NCBI GenBank assembly: GCA_936440205.1
Contig: OW387147.1
Coordinates: forward strand, 24,825,629 to 24,889,628
Source of the DNA: Lepidonotus clava
Lineage: Eukaryota > Annelida > Polychaeta > Phyllodocida > Polynoidae
Length of the DNA stretch: 64,000 bases
Direction of reading: 5' to 3'
This document shows positions 1 to 12,078 of this stretch, piece by piece (within the stretch, counting starts at the first letter, position 1; each line of letters opens with the position of its first letter). The notes beneath the pieces are model-generated. The model was not told the DNA's origin. It saw nothing but the letters and a program-made list of their open reading frames with translations, and ran no database searches. The translations under genes and the position numbers were made by a program.

Positions 1-3000
1 GCCAACCACCTATATCATTCATAAATCAAGTTTTGTGCAATTTTATTGATTTCCCAAGGAAGAATGCCTTTACATTTTGCATCAAAAATTAGTTTACTAA
101 ATTAGCTATAACTAGATGTGTGACTTATCACTTATGTAGTTTGATTTCACTTAATAATAGGCCACAGAAAAATCGAATCGAGGGTACTCAAGCATGACAA
201 TGATCTCAGGACCCCTGACCTGTAGACCCCGCGGTCCCAGGCGCCCTTCTGTCTACTACCTTTAATTGACTTAATTGTCCATGGCGCCATAGTCCAGACC
301 CTGCAACACTGTAGGTAATTCTTATTGTTTTAACAACTTTTTTTTCTTAAATATGCTTTCAAGTAAGAGTTATATCTAATTACAATAATATTTTGGGTTT
401 TGTAGAACTATGAATATCATACAAACATATTGATCTCTTTTTTTCAAAAATCTGATTCTTTTTCAATACTTATTTTGCAATTTGCAATTTCTCTACGACT
501 CCTTAAAATGTCATCGTAGATTTTGAGACATTTTTACATGTCTACGACTCATTTATCACTATGACAAGGAGACCTTGCAACGATTTACTATTGAATTATA
601 CTGAAGGGGGTCCATCAGATTACATAATACGACCCCTCCAATCAAAAGTTTGGAACCCAATGGTCGTAAATCTATCATATCTGGGATACGACCCACGGTA
701 CGACTAATATCTACATACATATGTGAGATTGGAACGCACCCCAGACAGGTAGACTCTAAATGAACTATCAAACGGTAAAGATCATATCTAAGGATTCGCC
801 ATAAAAACTTGGATGAACCGCATCCCTAAAGAGTAAAGCGCGCATATTGGTTTTGTGGTAAGAACATGAATATACTTTGGGAATATGAGTATCTGATAGT
901 CTATAAATCAGGATGTGTCTCAAGAGCCTATATTCTACATTATTGATTTTGATGCTGCCAATTACTTTGCATTTGTTTAATTTTCTCCAAGGCGTCGAAC
1001 CTTACATCCTACATATCATTTGGAAGAAGATTGTAAAACCTTTCTAGTAACATAACATTTATCTATTTAACCTTAATTTCCACTGGCGATTATTAGAATT
1101 GGCAGCCAAATTGGCATGTGGAATATAGGCTTAAGGCGCACAAATCTGTCTCTAATATGATTGCATGTCTCTACCTCTAGAAGCACAGTGGTGTTCACAT
1201 AGCTTTGACTGGGGATAAGAAAACAAGGCAACTGTTCTTCTGTTGTCCCCCGCCCCCTTGCGTGTACAGAAAGGCGCTGTGATGTTTCTTTTTCAAACTC
1301 AATACTCCTTTCAGTATCTTCAACAATGCTTTAGACAATGAGTTTCATGCTATAAGTAGACCCTTCATGTATTGTATTTAGCAAAGTAAGGTAATATCAG
1401 GCAATAGTTACACGATAATCATAACAGCTAGGCAGTGTAAGAGAGTGATCGAGCCAAACATTAAATGCACGTGGATTGATAGTTGCTATACTGTAGTGCA
1501 GATAAGGTAGTCCAGATAGTGCGCAACGGCTTTTTCATTACAAACAAGGATAACGTTTACTGAAATTAAGATTACCATTATTTTCCACATTGGACTGTTT
1601 CTGATTGATTTGCATGTGCTATAGGAAGATTAAAAATGTCATTTCTTTGGGCTTCATGTTTATCTCTTTTTAACCCCTTCTTGTCGAGAGTAATCAGGAA
1701 TTATTAGCGTAAGAAGGTGATTTGGATTAGAAGTTTATATTTTATCAGATTATTTTGTACGATTACATATTCATTTCCAACTGCCTCAAAGGTGTGTGGT
1801 TAATATGAATAATAGTAAAAATAAAAACACATCTCGATACATCCCCGCATTGCTCTCGTTAATAAGGAATCACAGAAAAAAGTTTTCTGAAAGATACAAC
1901 TAAATTACATCTGCACCATACACAACTCCCTATAGGCCTACTTTCTAACCTAAAATCATAAGAAACCGAAACTTTCACTGAGGACGTTCTTGTTATTAAA
2001 TGGATTTCTATTTGGTCGACCGAAACCAAGTAGAAACACCCTGTGGACAACCTTATTGCCAACAGTGCAACTATTCTCAATGTTTTACAAGCACCCCATG
2101 AATTAATCATAACTCCATTGCAAATCATATTATTTCTATTTGCTGGAATCTGTAGTCTGCTTTATCCCATTTTGTTTGGCTCTTCTTAGAATTTGGCAAA
2201 GAAATAAAAAAAAACATTACTCATTCACATCAGCCCTATAGATCCATAATTGAGCGACACATCAGATAGGATGGTATTTAAAGCTGTGATAAATATCTCG
2301 GTCGTCCGTCTTACCATCTGAACTTTAATCTTAAAAAACTGATTCAACGATATTGTACACATCAATTTATAATAACTCGTTGGATTTGTTTAACGTTATG
2401 ATTTCAACGGAAATTTGTAGTGTATTCTAAATTCTTAGTACGCCACCTTGTTAAACAGTATCTCCATAGGACTGTATTATTTCTTAAGTAAACACTCTCT
2501 TAATATAAACAGACATATAGCAACTTTTCAACGGTAGATACGATATCAGTCTTTTGATATAAAAATATTACTTGGAAAACCACACAGAATCCTTCCTTTA
2601 AGACGGAATATGACTTGGAGCCACGTGGACACTTTTCCTGATAATTACATAAAATGAATAATTTCTTGTGTTAATTGAAACTCTATTAGCTGGATATTTG
2701 AGCATGCACATTCTGCGATGCACATTTTCTCGCCGTGCAAAAATAGACCTCAGAATAATGAATGATGACCTTTGAGTTTCAGAAATTGGGCCATTTAGAT
2801 ACATTAAAGCTAATGGAAATGTAATCTTTACAAGACCTTTTTAGGAATCTAAAGGTTTACTTGTGAAGGTGTTGTAAATATGATGTATGATATACCTCTA
2901 ATGTACATCAAGGGCCCCAGTTCCAAATTCAAAGTCAATGAAGGTCTATTTGCATGAAGTGTCTGGTCGTAACTTTATATGATCCCCCACCATAAATCTT

Positions 3001-6000
3001 TTATGTTATAATATAAATCTATACCTATGGTATGATCCTAGTCTGAGAAATGATACAGGGAGTCTGCATTTAGTGTAATGGCCTTGGGTGTCGGTATCAG
3101 ATGCCAGACAGAAGGCAGGTGAAGGCCTAATTTGCCCCTTGATCTTCCCACCTGCCTGATATCAAAGGCAAAGTCCGCCTACCCACTGACCACTGGAAGC
3201 CAGCCTCAGTGTTTGATTAGTGTATCTTTCCTATCTCAGCGACCTATGATCAAGGAAACATATTGCCGGATATCTCTATTCGTGGGCTCTGTGTGTACTT
3301 TTTACGTTTTGTGTGGCTTAGCTAGATGTTGTATACTCTGGGGTTTCATCTATAACTGTGTAGACCATGGTTTGTCTTTGAAAAACCGCCAAACTCTAAT
3401 TGGATGCTTTTCTCAATAAAAATTTTCTACTTCGGGAAAGTCGGGACGAGTTTAAGCCCGTGTTATACGTCTATTTTGTTGCCAATTATAAACTGTCAGT
3501 GAGAAAAAAGATAATTCAAAGACATATTATATACCACTAGAAAGGTTTTACGATTCTCTTTTGAATGATATATAACATGTAAGGCCTTATGCCGTATCAT
3601 GTAAGAAGATAAAACTAATATAAAATCGCCATGATCAGACTGCACTCGTGGAGTAAAGAATTTAGTAAATTCCATATTTTACGAAACACTACCTTTCCAT
3701 ACGCACCTTTTACATGAACTCAAAATGTCAACATTAAGGGGGACACTTCCCTGAGGAATCAAACACCTCATTCACGAGATAGATTTCCCATGGGTGCTGT
3801 TATTATTCAGGTTTGTCGCAGTTCCAAGAAGTACCATGAATAAGATAGTATCAAGTGGTAGATAAAGTCTCCGCCCGAATACATCCTCAGATATATCCCC
3901 CTCGGGACAGCATAACCCACAAATTGAATGGCCTACTGAGGACAGTAACGTAAAAAGAAAAGTCAATAGCTGAATGATTCAGCATAATATATATACATAT
4001 ACATATATAATGTATATCTATAATTACAATACTATATAGGGTATATCTATTTAATTATATACCATAGGGCCTTTATCAGTGCAAAAATGTAAAGTTTTAC
4101 TACTCCTTTCATTATCTCCACACTTCCTTCATATTCTGTATATAGTTTTATGGGGAAGTAGCTCAGTATTAACGTTTTTTAGTGTTATACCCTACTTTCA
4201 AAGTTAGCTAGCTGGCATATGATGAAGAATGGGAAATAAGAGGTTAGTAAATGCCTGAATAGCCCCTCGATCTGCCCATCCAACCGACATCAGATAATCA
4301 TCTATACTAATAAAGTCTTTTGTTCTATGACAGGATTCTCACTCCTATAGCTTCACCAATGTCCTGTCCTTTCAGAAACCGGTGAATAAATGATCTGTTA
4401 TTACCCTGCAGGGCAATAATGCCTGTCTGAATGCTAATGACAATATTTTTGTTGTCAGTACAAATGGGGCACAAACCTATTCTTACTGCCCTGGTTTGCA
4501 TGTACCGTCAAGGGTTTTAGCCCGAGACATAGATATGTGCAAACTGGGGCAACTTGCAGATGACAATTGCTGGGTGTGCCCATGGTCTGTATATAGAACA
4601 CTACAAATTATGGAATTACATACATTATACAAACGCTATTGTTACTGAACGTCTTTTTTCAGTAACAATGCCACAGAGAAAAAGACCCATTGGGATATTA
4701 CCCTAGTTGTCCTTTCATATACCCTGACCCTTTAGGCTTCGCAGGTTTGCACCCACAATAATACTGATACCTATGTATGCAGCAAGTAACCATATACATA
4801 GAACATTATATTAGAACCCGTCAGTCGATATCACATTCCAATATGTTTACCTGGATAGGATGTAGCTGCAAAGCAAATGTATCCATACTGCAGACAGTAT
4901 ATCGCAACTTCACGAAATAATTCGGAGCCAAAAAAATGTAGAAACAAACTATACATGAGAGGCTTGGCCGACTTGGTTGGTTGACGGCCGTTTTGTGATT
5001 CTCATTTCAACTCAGGGAAAGAGCATTATCAAATACCATCAGAGAATCGTGATCAAGAGACCAATTATGTTATGTGACGTTTCCATTATTAAACCAGAAT
5101 TGATAAAAAAAACTGTCACTTCTAGTTTCGGGTCCAGCATAATATATCTTATTTGATATTTTGTATATTGCCGTTAGATGTCAGAGGGGCACAGCAGTTT
5201 CAAGCAGTATAGTATCCATATAAAATTTTAAGTATCAAGCATTATTGTGGTACAATTCCTACTTTTGGCACATGGAATCTTTCATACTATAATTACGCTT
5301 TCTAATGGTCGATATTTAATATAGCTTTTAAAAGCACCTATTGAAGCTTACGACAGAAAACATAATGTCACTAATGCATTCAATAGATTATATGACTGAA
5401 TCATTTAACATCCTAATGGTATTCTAAATTAAATGCTCTCACTTATCAAACGTTTGTCGTGTTGCAGGCAGGGCCCATAACAGAAAAATTATGGGTAATT
5501 TAGTCACTTCATAGATTTCATGTCAAATATGTGATGACAACTGATGCTCGACTTATCTGTCAATTAAAACGTCTCTATCATGAACGATTCACGAATGATG
5601 ATGTTCATAGATATGAATCTGAAAATCGCAAACAACAAATTGCGGTTGATTGGCCATTGCTATGGTGAAATCATAATGCTTGTGATGTGCAGTATTACAT
5701 TAGTATTCTATATTCTATCATACTGACCATCGTGAAAATCAAGCTTAAAGCAGACTAGATTCCATCTTTCTGGACTGCTTTTGGTTTAAATAGAGAACCA
5801 TGTTTGGGAATGCCTTAAACTCAATGTTTCCCCCGAACCAGCTCGACTTAATGGGATGAAAGGTTTTCACACGCAGATTGTCAGAGCAGTGTTAAAACAG
5901 GAACTCCGACAGATCAGGTTGTCCCAGGAGGACAGGAGAAATCTGAGATTCTCCCAATCCTAATGGCTGGGTCTGCCTAGAGAGGGAAACATGCAAACAA

Positions 6001-8486
6001 TCTAGGCAGCAAGGCCCAGAATGGTCTGTAGAGATTTGAAAATCTTTATCCTGTTCAAGTTTGCTCCTTTAATACTTGTCATGCTTTGCAAATGTGTCTA
6101 GCTCTTCCCTTAATTTATGTTCTACTATGTATTTTTTTTTATCAACTTCTTGTATTTTGCTTCTTTTAGAACTATGTTTAATTTGTCATCAAATCCATAT
6201 TCTTTGCAAGCTTTTTATTTTTTAACAATAAATGGTAGAATATTAACTATAACGATCTTGAAACGGTTTTATAGAAACATGAAATTCTGCCATTAAGATA
6301 ATATAAAATGGTGAAAAATATGAGGCGAACGGTAGAAATCAGATAATCTTTTGTCTTTCCTCCAAACAACACATTGCAAAATCATAACCAACGTCAAACT
6401 GAAATCAGCCCTATAATGCTTGGCCAAGAGAAGACCACACGACGAGATAATTAAACAGAAACAATTACTCTTGAAATGTCCGAGATTGCAGGAACTGACA
6501 AAGTGGATTTTCAGCCTGTAATCACTGGGAAACCCTGTCCCCAATTCGTGTGTCTCTATCGGCAGGTCCACTCGTTATTTGATGCAGTTTCCGCAGTTGA
6601 TGGACTTGTCTGCACTCATGATCACTCCAGTTCTTCATTAAGATAACCGGAGATCCTACTTAATTTGACGGAGCGAGCCATTCATTGTCAATCCAGTGGG
6701 CTTTGTCCCTAAATGGCCGACTTCTTTCCTTCATTCCTTTTCCAGGATCATTATATCAATGCCCAAAATCCAGCGTACCGAGAAATGAGATTTGATATTG
6801 ATTTGGCCATCTTTGGAGAAGCAGCTTTAACACTTTCGCGAACAGCTTCAATCGCGTTAAGCTTATTACAAATGCAACATGATTAAGTCCATTCAGGATG
6901 ATAACTGCTCACATTCTGAGAAGTCCAGTAATTTCTCCATGTTCTTATCAATTGTTGAGCACATGTAAGTCCATATTTGGTGGAAAAACTGTGGCTCATT
7001 AAGCAGATAATTTTCTCGTCCTTGATACCAATGTGGTGAAGCCAATGACATGGCTGAATTAAAATGGGAGGATCAGATCATAAAACGGGCAATTACAAGG
7101 ATTAGTAATCTGTTTCTTTAAAATCTTCACGCACCACAAAGTTAAGATCCTACATTCATATCTATTTTTATGTGCTCATTTTCCGGGTTTTCTTTAATCC
7201 TTTATTTGCATGATCACTGATGATTCCAACTACAGTGGCTTATCAGTGTCTTGTCTGAAAAATGTTCCTGTGTGTCTGTAACTCTTACTCACTCGATTAT
7301 CTGTAGGTGAGGTTGGAGGTCCCAATTATGGAAACTTTTTTCCTCTCAAAATATCTGTTTAAATATCCTATAACGTGTTCTTGGGACCCAGTCAGATTTA
7401 CAAATAGCACCTTTGACTTTGCTAGGAAAATTTTCAGATATCAGATCGGGGTACACCATTGCTCTCCATATAATATACATTCCTAGATAAAAAGAAGTAA
7501 TACTAGCTGATAATATTAACTTGAAAACATGTTATTGATCTGTTGATGTCAAAATGTAATAATAAAATTAATCCAATAACTTTACAAATGTACTTGCCAA
7601 CATGGAGGGTACAACCATGGTAAACACCTAGCCTAGTTTGGTTGGAACTCAGGAAAAAGGGTGAACGGGACTTTATAAGGGCCTCAAGACATTTCAGGGT
7701 CTTGAGAGATATCAATGGGCTCGGGTCTTCATGGTTGGTGTTTGAGTAAGGGTTGTGAAAAATAGAGAGGGGTTGAGGGTAGACCCACAGCATGTCCTGT
7801 TACTGTGCATTACATACTTGTGATTGGGGGTTGAGTATGTGATCTACATACAAGCCTCACTGGTACACCTGTCCAGCCCCTCGTTCAATCGGGGTTGTCC
7901 TCAGTTCAAGAGGTGGTTGAGTGGCCTAAGACCATCAGGTCTGTCCCAGGATCCGTCCTCATGTATAAAGTATTGCCATCATGCTATTTCCCCAATCATA
8001 AGTTAACAACAGGTAAATGTGAGCAGTTGAGCATCCCAAAGGGCACAGATTTAGATCGTGACAACAAGTCACCTCTTATATAGGCTTCCGTAAAAGGTAC
8101 ATAGCAGCTTATTGGTTAAGACAGATCACATGACAATTAAGTATTCTGAAATAGTCATGGAATACAATAGTGCAATTTGTCTGAGGTGACTGACAATTTG
8201 AGGCACTCGAAGACACATACTTAAAAGTCATATTTTGAGTTGCATCCATTTTCATGTCATTTACAACTTTAAGTCATATTTCAAGTATCAACTTCTCTTG
8301 TGGCATTTACAATTTCGTGTCATATTTCAAGTATTCGTTGAATTATTTATATAATTATTACACGACTAGATACCCGCAAGCAAAGTAAAGTCCCAGTCCC
8401 AGGTAGATTCCAAATAAACTTCTAAGGAGACAAGGGATACGTAAAGAAACAGCTGATAAATATTATATTTTAACATAATATTATAT
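1..8486. other. Gene-free AT-rich stretch
   Basis: No convincing coding region, RNA gene or intact mobile element was seen here. Short open stretches occur on both strands, but none has a recognisable domain and several overlap each other in different frames. Minor structure: a 9-bp stem AGGCAGGTG/CACCTGCCT with a 27-base loop at 3113-3157, an AT-rich TATA-type palindromic patch near 3985-4075, and a weak repeat pair (about 3115-3165 resembles about 4245-4295) that may be relics of one short interspersed repeat. The 6.58-7.1 kb part is less AT-rich and more complex than its surroundings and could be regulatory, but nothing in it is diagnostic. Confidence 0.6.
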
Positions 8487-8487
8487 A

Positions 8488-8580
8488 TTTACGTCGCGGC
8501 TAGAACAACTTAGAATAAATACAGAACAACAACAAGGTAAATTGATTTGGACATATAATAAATTACATTTATTTTAATCC
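8488..8580 (-). repeat. Ngaro split repeat B2 (3' terminus)
   Basis: This 93-base repeat forms the 3' terminus of the element and differs from B1 at one position. The bases ATTT occur at this outer end (8487-8490) and at the B1-A2 junction (8787-8790), and GTTT occurs at the 5' outer end (13366-13369). A shared TTT is therefore a candidate recombination core. Confidence 0.87.
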
Positions 8581-8603
8581 TTCCTGTAACAATAATTCTA
8601 AAG

Positions 8604-8786
8604 TTTAAAATTCTGCAGCGATGTTGAATCTCTGGTGGTTAGAATGAGAATGACCAACGGTCAAGCCCCGGCGATTTATATAGTCGAGGTACAACAATCT
8701 CCGTAGCGATGGAGACGGAGGGCGATGACGTCACGCCTACTCCGAAATAAATAAATTGCTTAGGTATCGCTACACAATTTAATATC
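8604..8786 (-). repeat. Ngaro split repeat A2
   Basis: This 183-base copy of the 5' terminal repeat A1 is 100% identical to it by eye. It sits between B1 and B2 at the 3' end of the element, with 23 bases (8581-8603) between A2 and B2. Confidence 0.88.
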
Positions 8787-8787
8787 A

Positions 8788-8880
8788 TTTACGTCGTGGC
8801 TAGAACAACTTAGAATAAATACAGAACAACAACAAGGTAAATTGATTTGGACATATAATAAATTACATTTATTTTAATCC
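8788..8880 (-). repeat. Ngaro split repeat B1
   Basis: This 93-base repeat follows the recombinase stop codon directly and matches 8488-8580 at all but one base. One base separates it from repeat A2. In this family the B1-A2 junction copies the joined ends of the element and is thought to template circle formation. Confidence 0.88.
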
Positions 8881-8900
8881 AATTACTCCAAATCAATTAC

Positions 8901-9896
8901 CTAACGTAGTGATAAAAATTTATCATAATTAATTTTATCGGAGATAGAAGGCCTGATATATTTGTAAATACAATCAGATGACCATTGGCCCCTCTCCTTA
9001 ATATAGGTTAAAGAAGCACCCTTGTTATACAAATCTGTAGTGCCTCCCCTCCTGAGAGAATGGGTAGAAAAATTACCCTTAATTTTTGAACTTGTTAACA
9101 TTTGTTTAAATAACTTGTTAACCACAGTATAAGATAAATAACTCACATTACTTGTTGAGAAAAGAGGTTCATCCCTGGACTTTGGATGAATTTTACACAA
9201 TTTCTCTAGTAAATACACAGCACAGACCCTTTTATTTTGTAATCTATTTACTGGAATCTCATGTATCTGGCCTGGCTTTTTTGTTTTTGAGGATGTAACA
9301 TTTACCATACAACCCCATTTATAAAAATTAACATTTTTTCTCAGAAGCATGTGATCCGACCTCACAACATGTCCTATTCTAAGGAGTGTTCTGAACAAAA
9401 ATACAGTTACAATATATATTAAAATCCCTAACTGGTCGGACCAATCTACCTTCCTATACAACATTTCTAGATGCTTCTCTTGTAGTGGTTCTTTGCTATC
9501 CACTGTAACATTACTTGAATTTTTTATTCCTTTCACAACCATTTTTATATTTACATCTGACCAGCCTGCGACTGGCTTGGCCTTTACATTGTGATAGTAA
9601 ATTACCGCCTGGTAATAATTGATAACGGAGGATGCCTTCATAAATTTAGACAGATAGGAAATATATAAACAGCCTTGTTTAGAGTTACATTTAAATGGCT
9701 GCCATTGAAATTTTTTACATACCTTCAAATAACATTTCCACTGCATCCTCCTCAACTTTTGTGTTGTTTTCCCTACGGCGGATTTTTTCAACGCTATAAC
9801 TCGCCTCTTCAGGCACCTTTCCTCTGCAAAAGTCAAAAATGGCGTTAGCGCAACACAAATTTGCACCCAAAATGCACCTTTTAACTGCGTCCTCAC
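8901..9896 (-). CDS. Tyrosine recombinase (integrase) of the Ngaro element
   Basis: This is a 331-residue frame. The first 60 or so residues lie in the overlap with the RT frame and may not all be used. An N-terminal SAM-like DNA-binding region (about residues 75-130, including YLSKFMKASSVINYYQAV) precedes the catalytic domain. In it the first Arg sits in FRTLLRIGHVVRSDH, the His-x-x-Arg pair in HSLRRGGTT, and the nucleophilic Tyr near the end in IYKYIRP. This Arg/His-x-x-Arg/Tyr set defines tyrosine recombinases and separates DIRS/Ngaro elements from LTR elements, which use a DDE integrase. It would join the circular DNA intermediate to the genome without duplicating the target. Repeat B1 begins about 20 bases beyond the stop codon. 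Confidence 0.9.
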   Translation of the reverse strand: MRTQLKGAFWVQICVALTPFLTFAEERCLKRRVIALKKSAVGKTTQKLRRMQWKCYLKVCKKFQWQPFKCNSKQGCLYISYLSKFMKASSVINYYQAVIYYHNVKAKPVAGWSDVNIKMVVKGIKNSSNVTVDSKEPLQEKHLEMLYRKVDWSDQLGILIYIVTVFLFRTLLRIGHVVRSDHMLLRKNVNFYKWGCMVNVTSSKTKKPGQIHEIPVNRLQNKRVCAVYLLEKLCKIHPKSRDEPLFSTSNVSYLSYTVVNKLFKQMLTSSKIKGNFSTHSLRRGGTTDLYNKGASLTYIKERGQWSSDCIYKYIRPSISDKINYDKFLSLR

Positions 9897-11847
9897 TTTT
9901 AAAATATAAAATGCGCGACAAAGTGTCTGCCACTAAATTATTCTTTGTGTTAATGTAATGAGGAACCAGTCTTATTTTATATATTTTGCAGATCCAAAAT
10001 ATTTCCCTGAGCCAACTCATACAAGTTGGGTTACAACTAAAACCCTTTCTGATCATATGGAAAACCTGTGTATTATCAGTATAAATATTAATGCTATGAC
10101 CCACAAGTTGGCTCAGCCATTCCTGTAGGCCACGCATGATTGGAAATAATTCCAATTCATTTATATTTTCCTTATTATATACAATATCAGAAGGGGCCGC
10201 TATAATATGTTTGCAATCAGACTCTGGAAAAATAATGCTATTGTCCCAGCTACCTGCCCTCCAGTCACTACCCATATACACTGCAAAGCCTTTCATAGAT
10301 GAGTCTGATACCATAGGGAGGGGAAATTCTTTGTATTCGATTTTTCTTTTGCCATTAAAATTTTCCAGAAATTTTTCCCACCATAACAGGTCGTCCCTAC
10401 ATGCCTGTCCTATTTTTATTGCTTTTAAATTATTATTTAAGAGGACTTTATATAGGTTATAAACCCTTCGACAGTATACCCTGCCTCCCTCCACAACATG
10501 AGCGCAATGGGACAATAGACCCCCTAGACTTTCTAGTTCCTTTCTGCCTATGGTTGCTTTTTGACCGTATTTTACTACCAAATTTTTTAATTTAACCAAC
10601 TTTTCCTTTGGCAACCGAATTTCCATTTTGTTTGAGTCGATTTCAAGTCCCAGATAAGTACATACCTGAGAAGGAGGGGTCACCTTTCCCCAGCTTATAT
10701 GAAAGCCTATGTATCTCAATATTCTTATTACTACCTGTTGAGCCCAGGTAGCCTCCTCCAGGCTTGAACCAATGACAATAAAATCATCTAAATAATTCAC
10801 AGTCTGAATCCCATATATATCTGACAAAATATGGTAAATAAATTCAGATATTTCATTGAAATACATTGGTCCCAGCCTAAGGCCAAATGCCAAGCGGGAG
10901 TCCTGTAGATATTCAGTATTTCCATTAATTTCCCATCTAATTCCTAAGTATTTCTGATGGTCTGGGTATATAGGTACTGCTCTATAGGCAGACTTGATAT
11001 CAACTACTGCCATATAATCCCCTGGATTTAACAAAGCCACCACATTGTCTACACTTTTGTATTTAAATTCCTGGATGATATTATCACAATAATTGTTTAC
11101 AGAAATTTTTTCTGGCATACTACAGTCTGTTATTGGTCTTATATTACCATCTGGCTTTGGGACAGCTCCCATAGAGTGAATACAAGCTGGTTTTTTATCT
11201 ACTATTCTCAAATAGCCCTCAGCCAGCTCCTTTCCAATAATTTTGTCCATTTTTTCCCAGTTACCATCAATGAAAAGTGAATTATAATTCCTGCAATCAT
11301 AACCTAGACCCCCGCTTGGCACCGTATCATCAACAATTTTAAACCCATCTACAATACCATCCACCATGGGTCTAAATCTATTTTTACATTCATCCGATCC
11401 AAGTGATAGGAGATATTCAAATCTACAAGGCCTTAATTGGCATAATGCGCCGTTGATATAGAATTCACAAGTACATTCCCCACGAGCGCATTTCTCGAAG
11501 ACATTGACAGTTTGACCACTCGGCGAGCGCGCCGAGACCAGAAGATTATTTTCAAAATATTTAATATCTCTGCAACCGCCCGATAGATTTTCTTCAAATT
11601 TGGGACAGCTATCGACAAGGATCATATCTCCCTCCCTATCGACCGTTAGACAAGAAGTATCGGCTAGAAACTCTATATTTTGAACAAAATTACCTTGCCG
11701 ATTGACATTTTCATCCTCCTCCTCCGACACCGCTTGTGTACTTTCGACACGGAAAACCGTGACGTCAGCGGTATCGGTGCTTTGACCCGGGCTTGACCCC
11801 GGCGATGCAAAGTACCGGCGTGTACCGATCGTACCAGAATCGGTCAT
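9715..11847 (-). CDS. Reverse transcriptase-RNase H of the Ngaro element
   Basis: This is a 710-residue frame. An N-terminal region of about 200 residues has no recognisable domain and is acidic at first. The reverse transcriptase follows: VPKPDGNIRPI (substrate-binding region), the aspartate motif VVDIKSAYRAVPI, LAFGLRLGP, and the catalytic YLDD box at about residue 350. The thumb and connection come next, then an RNase H domain with VSDSSMKGFAVY, NELELFPI, IYTDNTQVF and NNLVADTLSR, which supply the expected Asp/Glu/Asp/Asp residues. The enzyme copies the element RNA into DNA and removes the RNA strand. The first in-frame Met was taken as the start, though the true start could lie further in. 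The 3' end overlaps the recombinase frame by about 180 bases, an overlap common in this family. Confidence 0.9.
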   Translation of the reverse strand: MTDSGTIGTRRYFASPGSSPGQSTDTADVTVFRVESTQAVSEEEDENVNRQGNFVQNIEFLADTSCLTVDREGDMILVDSCPKFEENLSGGCRDIKYFENNLLVSARSPSGQTVNVFEKCARGECTCEFYINGALCQLRPCRFEYLLSLGSDECKNRFRPMVDGIVDGFKIVDDTVPSGGLGYDCRNYNSLFIDGNWEKMDKIIGKELAEGYLRIVDKKPACIHSMGAVPKPDGNIRPITDCSMPEKISVNNYCDNIIQEFKYKSVDNVVALLNPGDYMAVVDIKSAYRAVPIYPDHQKYLGIRWEINGNTEYLQDSRLAFGLRLGPMYFNEISEFIYHILSDIYGIQTVNYLDDFIVIGSSLEEATWAQQVVIRILRYIGFHISWGKVTPPSQVCTYLGLEIDSNKMEIRLPKEKLVKLKNLVVKYGQKATIGRKELESLGGLLSHCAHVVEGGRVYCRRVYNLYKVLLNNNLKAIKIGQACRDDLLWWEKFLENFNGKRKIEYKEFPLPMVSDSSMKGFAVYMGSDWRAGSWDNSIIFPESDCKHIIAAPSDIVYNKENINELELFPIMRGLQEWLSQLVGHSINIYTDNTQVFHMIRKGFSCNPTCMSWLREIFWICKIYKIRLVPHYINTKNNLVADTLSRILYFKSEDAVKRCILGANLCCANAIFDFCRGKVPEEASYSVEKIRRRENNTKVEEDAVEMLFEGM

Positions 11848-12078
11848 AATATTTGAAATACGATATAATTCATCTTCCCCATAGGCTGGATTATTACTTT
11901 CACCCTCTAGGACACGGAGGAATCCACCATTACGACCAGAACTCCTGGATTTACTGTATAATTTAACATTTCTTGCTGGCGAACAAGGACACGACTGAGA
12001 AGATCCGCATGTACCCGTGACGTCACTGTCAGATAAGTTATTAACGCCTGGAATCTTCTCAGATTTTGAAACGATTTC

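Noticed and set aside
7824-8006. Possible tRNA-derived SINE head around GTGGTTGAGTGGCCTAAG
   Set aside because: Only the A-box-like part is present; no B box at the right distance, no cloverleaf and no tail.
10136-10595. Overlapping plus-strand frames within the RT region
   Set aside because: Antisense to the RT-RNase H coding frame, which has clear catalytic motifs.
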